A stretch of DNA of 64,000 nucleotides from Caldalkalibacillus uzonensis (GTDB lineage Bacteria > Bacillota > Bacilli > Caldalkalibacillales > Caldalkalibacillaceae). The stretch's first letter is position 1. Each line of letters begins with the position of its first letter. The position numbers were made by a program, and so were the translations under genes. Location: the NCBI RefSeq assembly GCF_030814135.1, contig NZ_JAUSUQ010000010.1:97256-161255 (forward strand), written 5' to 3'. Shown in pieces: positions 57,011-64,000 of this stretch. The notes beneath the pieces were generated by a model. It saw only the letters and a program-made list of their open reading frames with translations, did not search any database and was not told the origin of the DNA.

Positions 57011-57887
57011 GTCCCTTTCTCCAACGTCAGGCGGACTGGTGATGTTGAAGGAAATGCTGCCCCATCTCCCACCATCGGAACAGAAAATTGCTCGCTATAT
57101 CCTTGATCATCCCCGGGAAGCGGTGGGCTTCACAGCTGCTGAATTGGGAGAAAGGAGTCAGACCAGTGGGGCAGCAGTGATCCGTCTATGTAAGTCTCTG
57201 GGCTTCAAAGGATTGCAAGAATTGAAACTGCGGGTGGCAGGAGATTTGCGCACAGAAGAGGTGGAGGGATACCGGGATATTCAACCTGGGGAATCACAGC
57301 AAAATGTGATTGAAAAGATGACCAGCAACAGTATTCAAACCTTAAAGGAGACAGCCCAGATTTTAAGTCCGGATGAACTGGAGCGGGCCACCGAAGCAGT
57401 TCTTGCGGCACGACGGATCCATTTTTTCGGGGTGGGTGCCTCTGCCATTATCGCTCAGGATGCCCAACAGAAATTTTTACGTATCAATAAGCAGGCGACG
57501 GCCTTTCCCGATCTCCATATGGCGGCCACATTAACGGCCAACGCCAGCGAACAAGATGTGGTGATGGGGATCTCATTTTCAGGTCAAACCAAAGAGGTGC
57601 TTAAAATTTTACAACTGGCCAACAAAAAAGGAGCTGCTACCATTAGTTTGACACGGTACGGGGCGTCTCCCATTGCTGATGAAGCGGATATTAGGTTGTT
57701 CACCTCCACTTCAAAGGAAGCTACCTTCCGCAGCGGTGCGACGTCATCCCGCCTGGCCCAATTACATGTGATCGATATTCTGTTTATGTGTGTGGCTGCC
57801 AGGCAGTATGATCAGGCGATTACCCATTTGGACCAAACCAGAGAAGCGATCGCTTTTATTCAAGGTCGGTTCAATCCAAAATCATAA
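56994..57887 (+). CDS. MurR/RpiR-family transcriptional regulator
   Basis: A 297-residue regulator with an N-terminal HTH_6 domain (about 20-95: SEQKIARYILDHPREAVGFTAAELGERSQTS region) and a C-terminal SIS sugar-phosphate-binding domain (about 130-270: FFGVGASAIIAQDAQQKF, GISFSGQTKEV). It starts inside murQ copy 1 (ATG 56994, GGAAGTGAG upstream), ruling out a longer upstream start at 56889. By analogy with E. coli MurR and B. subtilis MurR it should repress the murQ operons and release them with MurNAc-6-phosphate. Confidence 0.92.
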   Translation: MTAKTKSLSPTSGGLVMLKEMLPHLPPSEQKIARYILDHPREAVGFTAAELGERSQTSGAAVIRLCKSLGFKGLQELKLRVAGDLRTEEVEGYRDIQPGESQQNVIEKMTSNSIQTLKETAQILSPDELERATEAVLAARRIHFFGVGASAIIAQDAQQKFLRINKQATAFPDLHMAATLTANASEQDVVMGISFSGQTKEVLKILQLANKKGAATISLTRYGASPIADEADIRLFTSTSKEATFRSGATSSRLAQLHVIDILFMCVAARQYDQAITHLDQTREAIAFIQGRFNPKS

Positions 57888-57899
57888 TATGTTCATTGG

Positions 57900-57953
57900 A
57901 CTAGAAAGTGATCAGGCTCAGGGCTGGTTCCCCGTGAGCCTTCTAGTTATTTT
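57900..57953 (+). terminator. Terminator between the two importer-murQ operons
   Basis: An outer ACTAGAA/TTCTAGT stem encloses an inner GGCTCA/TGAGCC stem, followed by TATTTT. It makes murQ copy 2 the head of a separate transcript. Confidence 0.75.
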
Positions 57954-58014
57954 ACCCATCGGCTTCTGCATTCCACAAATCCATAACGTATATTTGAAAA
58001 GTTCAAAATTAATA

Positions 58015-58043
58015 TTGAATTATCATTTTTAAATATATATAAT
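58015..58043 (+). promoter_or_regulatory. Sigma-A promoter of the second operon
   Basis: TTGAAT (58015-58020), a 17-base AT-rich spacer and a perfect TATAAT (58038-58043), 34 bases before murQ copy 2. Confidence 0.75.
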
Positions 58044-58076
58044 TTATATAAAATATTATTTCAGAATGGTTGGGAT

Positions 58077-58991
58077 ATGATGGAGTTTAATTTAAGCAAT
58101 TTAACTACCGAGCAGCGTAATAAACATTCTCTGCAGATTGACAAGATGACCACATATGAAATCTTAACAATCATGAATAGCGAGGATTCATCTATAGCTC
58201 CAGCAGTCAGGCGAGTGCTGCCTCAAATTGAAAGGGCAGTTGAGCTTACATATGAGGCCCTCAACAGAGGAGGAAGACTATTCTACATCGGTGCTGGTAC
58301 CAGCGGACGTCTCGGTGTGTTGGATGCGGCGGAGTGTCCCCCGACGTTCAGTGTGGACGAGCAACTCGTTCAGGCCGTTATTGCAGGTGGGCCCACTGCT
58401 ATGTATAAGGCGGTAGAAGGGGCGGAGGATGACGGTGAAGAAGCAGTTAATGCCCTGCTGGAAAGGGGATTATCAGCTCAAGATGTTGTTATCGGCATTA
58501 CGGCCAGTGGAAGGACTCCTTTTGTGATTGAAGGTTTGAAATACACAAGACAAAGGAAAGCCTGTACCATTGCATTAACTTGCAATAAACAGGCACTGGT
58601 AAGTCAGTATGCAGATCACACCATTGAGGTGGTGGTCGGTCCTGAAGTGTTAGCAGGATCGACGCGTCTCAAAGCTGCCACTGCACAGAAGATGGTCCTG
58701 AACATGATTAGTACTGCCGCGATGATTAAACTGGGCAAAGTTTATGAGAATCTCATGGTTGATTTACATGCCAGTAACCGGAAATTACGCGAGCGTGCCC
58801 GGCGAATCCTGATGGCTATTACCGGGGTGACTTACGAGGAAGCAGTGTTGGTGCTTGAACAGACCCAACAAGAAGTAAAGCCGGCTATCGTCATGATCAA
58901 AACGGGTTGTACTTACCAACAGGCAGTAGAATCCCTTCAACAAAGTAAGGGGTTTGTGCGGGAAGCAATTACCCGTTTGTTACATTTTTAA
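58077..58991 (+). CDS. murQ: N-acetylmuramic acid 6-phosphate etherase (copy 2)
   Basis: Second MurQ, 304 residues, similar to copy 1 along its full length by eye, with all active motifs kept: FYIGAGTSGRLGVLDAAECPPTF, KAVEGAEDD, GITASGRTPFV, GPEVLAGSTRLKAATAQKM. The copies differ mainly in the 120-185 region (EEAVNALLERGLSAQ; KYTRQRKACTIALTC). Two in-frame ATGs at 58077 and 58080 follow the shared CAGAATGGTTGG leader. It is the first gene of the operon with the DigH-like glycosidase and importer 2. Confidence 0.96.
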   Translation: MMEFNLSNLTTEQRNKHSLQIDKMTTYEILTIMNSEDSSIAPAVRRVLPQIERAVELTYEALNRGGRLFYIGAGTSGRLGVLDAAECPPTFSVDEQLVQAVIAGGPTAMYKAVEGAEDDGEEAVNALLERGLSAQDVVIGITASGRTPFVIEGLKYTRQRKACTIALTCNKQALVSQYADHTIEVVVGPEVLAGSTRLKAATAQKMVLNMISTAAMIKLGKVYENLMVDLHASNRKLRERARRILMAITGVTYEEAVLVLEQTQQEVKPAIVMIKTGCTYQQAVESLQQSKGFVREAITRLLHF

Positions 58992-59109
58992 ACCGTTGAA
59001 ACAAGGAAAGGTGGTGATAAATTGCAAATAATTTATTCTAAAAATTTAAACTATTAATGCTAAAGCAGGGTTTGGTCATGAAAGGATGCCATGACTGGGA
59101 GGTTATAGA

Positions 59110-60657
59110 GTGATAATGTTTAAACTTAAAAAGGTGATAATGATGGGGATCTTTACAGTTTTAGTGATAGGCGCAGTGCAGGTTGAAGCACATCCAACCG
59201 ATGCCCAGCATAATGAGGAAGGTTATTATCGTGCCTTTTGGGTGCAAGCTTTCGCACCTGGGTTAAAAACCCCTGAGGAAATTGACCAGTTGGTTGAAGA
59301 TGTCAGCCAGGCCAACATGAATGCCATTGTTGCTCAAGTGAGCCGGAGACATGATGCTTACTACCGGAGTGACGTATTGCCATTTACTGAAGACCCTGCA
59401 GTTCCACAAGGATTTGACCCGCTTGGTTATCTGATCGAAAAAGCGCGGGAAAAAGGCATTGAGGTCCATGCCTGGGTAGTGGTCGGTCCGATGTGGCACC
59501 CCATATACGGAGGAGAACCGCAAGATCCCAATCATATTTGGAATCTCCACGGACCGGATGCAGCTGATGATCAAACCTGGGTGACCAGGGGCTATGATGG
59601 TTCTGTTGGCAACCGTATGCAACCCTATCTCGATTTAGGGCATCCTGATGCAAGGGATCATGTGGTAGAGATGGTGACAGATATTGTTAGGAACTATGAT
59701 GTTGATGGTGTTCATTTAGATTATATCCGCTATCCGGAAAATGCTGCAGGAAACCCAAAGGGTTGGTATGGTTATAACCCCACATCACTACAACGCTTTC
59801 AAGAAGAAACAGGTCGTACAGACCGTCCCGATCCAGCAGATCCACACTGGCTGGAGTGGAAAACAGAGCAAGTGAACACACTGGTTAAACGCGTCTATCT
59901 GGAAATGATGGCGATTGATAGCGCTGCCAAGCTGACCGCTGCGGTTGTTTCGTGGGGGTTTGACGATCCAAGGCACACCGAGTGGTGGGCAATGGATCCG
60001 GTTCAGCGTGCCCATCAAGATTGGAAACGCTGGGTACAGGAAGGGTATTTGGATTACGCATTCGTTATGAATTATGATCCAGATGCTGATCCTACCCGGG
60101 CAGCAAGATATGATGCTTGGATTGAGTGGCAAAAGGATTTGCCCCGCAACAGGGGGATCGTTATTGGACCAGCTCTTTATCTTAACGCACCAAAAGACAG
60201 TTTATCGCAGATACAGCGGGCGCTGCAACCGTCCCCGGCTGGCCGTCATGCAGAAGGCATAAGCCTGTATGTTTACAACGTATGGAGTAATGATAGTACG
60301 CCACGCGGGGAGATTATTCAAATGCTTCACGAAGCGACGGACCTAAACAACCATGAACCTCCGTTTGCTGCACCCGTTCCTGTACCGGAACCTGCCTGGA
60401 AAAAGGCGCCTCATGGGCACCTTTTAGGACAGGTACTGCAAGGGGAAGGAAAGATGCCCCTTTCGGGTGTCCATGTCCTGTTGCGCAGAGGAAACAATGG
60501 ACCTGTTGCGGCTGAACTTTTAACAGACGCAAATGGTTATTTTAGTGTTACAGATCTAAAACCAGGGAATTACCGGGTAGAGATAAATGGACACAAACAT
60601 GCCCAGCAGCTTACCATTAAACCACGGCAAGTGACTAGAGCGGAGCTAACCCAGTAA
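59110..60657 (+). CDS. Secreted DigH/YngK-like glycosidase with C-terminal beta-sandwich domain
   Basis: A 515-residue exported protein of the GHL10 (DUF187) family. A signal peptide ends near VEA-HP (no lipobox). The TIM-barrel domain (about 35-420) has RAFWVQAF, GIEVHAWVVVGP, the family signature DGVHLDYIRYP with candidate catalytic acids, and AVVSWGF and YAFVMNYD. Residues about 440-515 form a carboxypeptidase-regulatory-like domain (GHLLGQVLQG, TDANGYFSVTDLKPGNYRVEI). E. coli DigH (YddW) of this family cuts peptidoglycan glycans lacking stem peptides, which suits the murQ neighbours. GTG at 59110 has GGGAGG seven bases upstream; ATG at 59116 is an alternative. Confidence 0.88.
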   Translation: MIMFKLKKVIMMGIFTVLVIGAVQVEAHPTDAQHNEEGYYRAFWVQAFAPGLKTPEEIDQLVEDVSQANMNAIVAQVSRRHDAYYRSDVLPFTEDPAVPQGFDPLGYLIEKAREKGIEVHAWVVVGPMWHPIYGGEPQDPNHIWNLHGPDAADDQTWVTRGYDGSVGNRMQPYLDLGHPDARDHVVEMVTDIVRNYDVDGVHLDYIRYPENAAGNPKGWYGYNPTSLQRFQEETGRTDRPDPADPHWLEWKTEQVNTLVKRVYLEMMAIDSAAKLTAAVVSWGFDDPRHTEWWAMDPVQRAHQDWKRWVQEGYLDYAFVMNYDPDADPTRAARYDAWIEWQKDLPRNRGIVIGPALYLNAPKDSLSQIQRALQPSPAGRHAEGISLYVYNVWSNDSTPRGEIIQMLHEATDLNNHEPPFAAPVPVPEPAWKKAPHGHLLGQVLQGEGKMPLSGVHVLLRRGNNGPVAAELLTDANGYFSVTDLKPGNYRVEINGHKHAQQLTIKPRQVTRAELTQ

Positions 60658-60749
60658 AAAGATATCTTAGTGATAAATATTTGCCAGGTTTTTCCTATTT
60701 CAGTCTGGTGTGGAGTTTAACATGTAAAACAGATAAGGGGGGCATTTCT

Positions 60750-62090
60750 GTGAAAAAGCGTTACTGTTACTTTGGTTTAAGTTTGTTATTGGTATTCGTC
60801 CTCTTAGCCGCCGGATGCACTTCCGAACAGACCGGTGGTGATAACAGCGCTCCTGAGACAAATGAAGGGCCGGCCGATTCAGATAGTAGCCCCGACCTTG
60901 AAGCAACTTTAAGGGTGTGGATTATGGAAACCGGTTCACCAGAGGAAGCGCAGGCTTATTTTGAAAGGATTAATGCCCAGTTTAATGAACGATATCCCAA
61001 TGTTCAGGTCGATGTACAATTTATTCCCTGGCTTTCCGCCCATCAAAATTTGATCACAGCCATTGCCGGGGGAAATGCCCCTGACGTATCAGAGCTGGGG
61101 ACCACCTGGGTTCCGGAGTTTGCCGCCATGGGAGCTTTGCTGGAAATGAATGCGTATATTAATGATTGGGGATTGGCAGACGGCTGGGTGCCTGCCTTGG
61201 AAGAAGCGGGCACTTATATGGAGAATTTATATGGCATACCCTGGTACGCTGGTTTGAGGCAGTTGATTTACAACAAAGACATTTTTGAGCAAGCTGGCGT
61301 TGAAGTGCCCGAGACATATGATGAACTTCTTGCCGTGAGCGAAGCGATTATGCAGAACACTGATGCCTACGCCTTTCCTGCAGTGGGGATATCGCAGCAC
61401 TTTGTTTTACCTATGGTATGGCATTTTGGAGGTGAGTTGGCTGTATTGGAAGAAGGGGACGATAATGAATTGCGCTGGGTTTCCAAGATAAATGAAGCTG
61501 AGGCAGTGGAAGCCTTTAAGTTCTACACGGACCTGTATAAAGCAGGATATGTTCCTGAAGGGGCTGTCAATTGGTCTGTGCTGGACACACGGCAGGCTTT
61601 TGCTCAGGGAGACCTGGCCATGACCATTGACGTGGCCCCGGGGATTAATGCCATGATCAACGAAAATTCGGAGATCGCCGATAAGATTGGTGTGGCCCCG
61701 TTGCCATCCAAAGCCAATAATGCCAGTTTTGTGGGTGGATCAAATCTTGCCGTATTTAAACAGTCCTCCCACCCGGAGTTAGCTGCGGCCTATGTGAATG
61801 TCCTGTTACAGGAGGATAATATTGCTGAATGGGCACAACTGACTGGGTTTTTCCCGGGGACACTGGCAGGATTGGATAATCCGGTTTTTCATGAAGATGA
61901 ACATTTAAAAGTGTTTGCTGATGCATTAGTCCACGGACGTTCCTATCCAGCCAGTCCATCTTGGGGGCAATTTGAGGGTGATAACCTGTTTGTTACTGCT
62001 GTGCAAGAAATCATGTTGGGCAATAAAACGGCTCAAGAGGCCCTTGACGAAGTAGCTGAAGCCATGAATAACGCATTTGAGAAGGAATAA
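60750..62090 (+). CDS. Sugar ABC transporter substrate-binding lipoprotein (importer 2)
   Basis: About 446 residues: signal with lipobox LAAGC, an acidic linker, then a family 1 solute-binding fold (LRVWIMETGSPEEAQAYF, ITAIAGGNAPDVSELGTTWVPEF, GIPWYAGLRQLIYNKDIFEQAG). It is only distantly like the importer 1 binding protein, so a different ligand is likely. GTG at 60750 after AAGGGGGGC is chosen; the longer ORF start at 60681 would spoil the signal peptide. Follows the DigH-like gene, so it may bind that enzyme's products. Confidence 0.93.
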   Translation: MKKRYCYFGLSLLLVFVLLAAGCTSEQTGGDNSAPETNEGPADSDSSPDLEATLRVWIMETGSPEEAQAYFERINAQFNERYPNVQVDVQFIPWLSAHQNLITAIAGGNAPDVSELGTTWVPEFAAMGALLEMNAYINDWGLADGWVPALEEAGTYMENLYGIPWYAGLRQLIYNKDIFEQAGVEVPETYDELLAVSEAIMQNTDAYAFPAVGISQHFVLPMVWHFGGELAVLEEGDDNELRWVSKINEAEAVEAFKFYTDLYKAGYVPEGAVNWSVLDTRQAFAQGDLAMTIDVAPGINAMINENSEIADKIGVAPLPSKANNASFVGGSNLAVFKQSSHPELAAAYVNVLLQEDNIAEWAQLTGFFPGTLAGLDNPVFHEDEHLKVFADALVHGRSYPASPSWGQFEGDNLFVTAVQEIMLGNKTAQEALDEVAEAMNNAFEKE

Positions 62091-62114
62091 GTAAAAAGAA
62101 ATGGGTAAAACAAA

Positions 62115-62143
62115 GCAGGTTGGCAGCTGAACTGCCAGCCTGC
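62115..62143 (+). terminator. Hairpin between binding-protein and permease genes
   Basis: GCAGGTTGGCAG pairs with CTGCCAGCCTGC (12 base pairs, one G-U) across 5 bases, without a T-run. As in mal-type operons it may protect the upstream mRNA so that more binding protein than permease is made. Confidence 0.6.
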
Positions 62144-62165
62144 TAGCTGAAATGGGGTTTGAACG

Positions 62166-63053
62166 ATGAGAAATAAATGGCTGCCTTGGCTGTTATTGTC
62201 ACCTGCCTTATTCCTTATTGTAAGTTTGACTGTTTATCCACTGCTCAACACCTTCTTCATTTCATTTCGTGAATATAATATGTATTCTCTGGTCACCGGG
62301 ATGAGTGAATGGATAGGTTTTGAACACTATAAACAAGTTTTAAGCGATCCGTTTTTTTGGACTGTTTTACGCAATACGGTTATGCTCGGTTTTGCATGTG
62401 TGTGTGCCACCATGCTGGTTGGTCTGCTGGTTGCTTTATTACTGAATACAAATTTCAAGGGGAGTAAACTTTTGGGTATTGTGATTCTGATTCCCTGGGT
62501 TTTTCCTTCTATTGCAGGTGGGATAGTCTGGCGTTGGATGTTTAATGATCAGTACGGTGTGGTTAATTACGGGCTGACACGTTTGGGGCTGGACATGTTT
62601 GATGGTTTTGCCTGGTTTAATCAGCCGTTTACGGCCTTCTTTGTTATATTTTTAATGGTAGTATGGCAGAGTTTCCCTTTTATCGCTGTTTCCCTTTTGG
62701 CTGGGTTTCAGTCTATTTCCAGCTCGTTGTATGAAGCAGCAGAGATTGACGGTGCCAACAGCTGGGTGAAGTTAACCCATATTACCTTGCCTCTATTAAA
62801 GCCGCTGCTTTTAATCTTGTTTATCCTGTCCACCATCTGGAATTTCAAAATTTTTGATCAAATTTATGTCATGACTGAAGGAGGACCGGCGCGGGGCACT
62901 TATGTGTTGTCCTTATATTCTTGGAGTGAGGCCTTTAATGTTCTAAACTTTGGCAAGGCTTCGGCCATTGCTATGCTAATGTTCCTAGTGTTAATGGCGT
63001 TTATTATTTCTTATATTCGCCTGTTTAGAGAGGATAAGGAGGTGAGAGCATGA
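62166..63053 (+). CDS. Sugar ABC transporter permease, MalF-like (importer 2)
   Basis: A 295-residue permease with six membrane segments and EAA loop EAAEIDGANSWVKLTHITLPL. Overlaps the next permease gene by four bases (ATGA). Confidence 0.93.
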   Translation: MRNKWLPWLLLSPALFLIVSLTVYPLLNTFFISFREYNMYSLVTGMSEWIGFEHYKQVLSDPFFWTVLRNTVMLGFACVCATMLVGLLVALLLNTNFKGSKLLGIVILIPWVFPSIAGGIVWRWMFNDQYGVVNYGLTRLGLDMFDGFAWFNQPFTAFFVIFLMVVWQSFPFIAVSLLAGFQSISSSLYEAAEIDGANSWVKLTHITLPLLKPLLLILFILSTIWNFKIFDQIYVMTEGGPARGTYVLSLYSWSEAFNVLNFGKASAIAMLMFLVLMAFIISYIRLFREDKEVRA

Positions 63054-63883
63054 GCAACAAAAGCCCTTTGCAAAAAGTGCTGATTTACTTGTTTGCACTC
63101 ATTGTATTTATTGTATCCGTGTTTCCTTTTTGGTGGATGGTTGTTAGTTCTTTAAAACCTGCTGCTCATATTTTCAGTTCCACGCCTAGTTTGTGGCCCG
63201 ACACCATGACGCTGGAACATTATCTAAAAATTTTTTTGCGAGCCAACTTTTGGGTCTATTTTACAAACAGCTTAATCGTGGCCGGAATCGTTACTCTAAT
63301 GGGCACCATGATCGCCTGTTTAGCAGGATATGCCCTTGGAAGGTTTAACATTAAAGGCAAAAACTTAATATTGTTGACCATTCTCAGCGTGCAAATGTTT
63401 CCTGTGGTTGTTCTGCTTATTCCTCTGTTTATTGTGCTGAGCAAGTTAAATCTGGTCAACACTCTGGTGGGGTTGGTCATCACCTATTTGACCTTTGCTC
63501 TTCCTTTTTGTATCTGGATGATGAGGAGTTATTTTTCCTCTATTCCTGCTGAAATTGAAGAGGCAGCATTAATAGACGGTTGCACGCAAATGCAAGCTTT
63601 CCGCAAGGTGGTTCTACCCTTGGCTTGGCCAGGCATTTCAGCAACCAGCGTGTTTGCCTTCATCATGGCCTGGAACGAGTTTGTTTTTGCTGTCACCTTT
63701 ATTCAGGATGATCGTCTCCGCACGCTTCCCTTGGCTTTACAGCAGTTTTTCAGCCGTTTTACCGCCGATTATGGTGGGGTGATGGCTGCTTCCACGATCG
63801 CCACCATTCCAGTGTTGTTATTCTTCATTTTGTTTCAGCGCAAATTAACTAAAGGGCTGGTCCAAGGATCGGTTAACACTTAA
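63050..63883 (+). CDS. Sugar ABC transporter permease, MalG-like (importer 2)
   Basis: A 277-residue permease with six membrane segments and EAA loop EAALIDGCTQMQAFRKVVLPL. The start overlaps the previous stop, with GGATAAGGAGGTGAG upstream. No ATPase gene follows within the window. After it, 63884-64000 holds a T-run, a GCAGCG/CGCTGC inverted repeat (about 63913-63957) and a GGAGGTG site without a clear reading frame. Confidence 0.93.
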   Translation: MSNKSPLQKVLIYLFALIVFIVSVFPFWWMVVSSLKPAAHIFSSTPSLWPDTMTLEHYLKIFLRANFWVYFTNSLIVAGIVTLMGTMIACLAGYALGRFNIKGKNLILLTILSVQMFPVVVLLIPLFIVLSKLNLVNTLVGLVITYLTFALPFCIWMMRSYFSSIPAEIEEAALIDGCTQMQAFRKVVLPLAWPGISATSVFAFIMAWNEFVFAVTFIQDDRLRTLPLALQQFFSRFTADYGGVMAASTIATIPVLLFFILFQRKLTKGLVQGSVNT

Positions 63884-63890
63884 GTGTTAA
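63873..63890. repeat. Perfect 18-base palindrome over the last stop codon
   Basis: TTAACACTTAAGTGTTAA is fully self-complementary and contains the stop codon of the importer 2 permease. GGAGTGCTTTTTTA follows, so it may form part of a terminator, or be a protein-binding site. Confidence 0.55.
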
Positions 63891-64000
63891 ACGGAGTGCT
63901 TTTTTAAAAAGAGCAGCGGTATGATGTCAAGAGACTAATTTGAACAAAATCGCTGCTTTAACGGAGGTGTAGCGAAAAAAGGCAATAGGAAACTAAGCCC

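Noticed and set aside
58003..59060. A common MurR operator shared by the AT-rich leaders at 52.7, 58.0 and 59.0 kb
   Set aside because: Apparent similarities (GAAATWATATT-like strings) reduce to general AT-richness; no well-aligned palindrome occurs in all three.
1..64000. CRISPR arrays, insertion sequences, tRNA or rRNA genes, prophage
   Set aside because: No regularly spaced repeats, transposase motifs, cloverleaf sequences or phage genes were seen on either strand.

Overview
The window reads as the chromosome of an aerobic, Gram-positive member of the Bacillaceae. Support for this includes strong AGGAGG-type ribosome binding sites, frequent GTG and TTG starts, an S-box (SAM) riboswitch, HutP-type antitermination, a B. 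subtilis-like ftsE-ftsX-ctpB-minJ block and a bacillithiol-disulfide-reductase-like gene. GC content looks moderate (high 40s by eye), and an ADH-HT-type alcohol dehydrogenase hints at a thermophile such as Caldalkalibacillus or a relative; the genus is a guess. I saw no rRNA, tRNA, insertion sequence, prophage or CRISPR array.

Layout. 1-5.1 kb: a zinc alcohol dehydrogenase (minus strand, cut by the left edge) faces away from an iron alcohol dehydrogenase followed by a soluble histidine kinase and a sigma-54 response regulator. A near-perfect -24/-12 promoter lies in front of the zinc enzyme. 5.3-6.4 kb: a secreted polysaccharide deacetylase. 6.5-14.4 kb (minus): metI-metC-yitJ-metH, led by a SAM-I riboswitch. 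14.6-23.2 kb (plus): a sulfate assimilation operon (cysP, cysH, sat, cysC, siroheme sulfite reductase, a small conserved protein, a TrpD-like protein, SumT, sirohydrochlorin chelatase). These two divergent operons together carry sulfate to sulfide, then to homocysteine and methionine. 23.2-29.7 kb: an L,D-transpeptidase with three LysM repeats, a lipoprotein amidase, a SCO/YtkA/CopD copper-handling trio and a YpdA-like reductase. 29.9-37.6 kb: ftsE, ftsX, a PcsB/CwlO-like M23 hydrolase, ctpB-like protease, minJ-like protein and an AraC-type regulator with a degenerate receiver.

37.8-50 kb is histidine utilisation, but split. hutU-hutI-hutG plus a YjiH-type membrane protein come first, then a UPF0175/DUF3368 toxin-antitoxin pair and a doubtful lipoprotein gene, then hutP-hutH with a classical HutP-controlled terminator, a SAM methyltransferase and a YuiF-type transporter. 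A chemotaxis receptor with almost no extracellular domain follows at 50.2 kb.

51.7-63.9 kb is the most interesting part: a locus that looks built to break down and import peptidoglycan sugars without the usual MurP phosphotransferase. It holds an amino-sugar kinase, two separate ABC importers (binding protein plus two permeases each, no ATPase), two MurNAc-6-phosphate etherases (murQ), a MurR/RpiR regulator and a secreted DigH/YngK-like glycosidase with a C-terminal beta-sandwich domain. It is arranged as two parallel operons, each pairing one murQ with one importer. The inferred order is outside glycan cleavage, ABC uptake, kinase phosphorylation, then lactyl-ether removal by MurQ to GlcNAc-6-phosphate.
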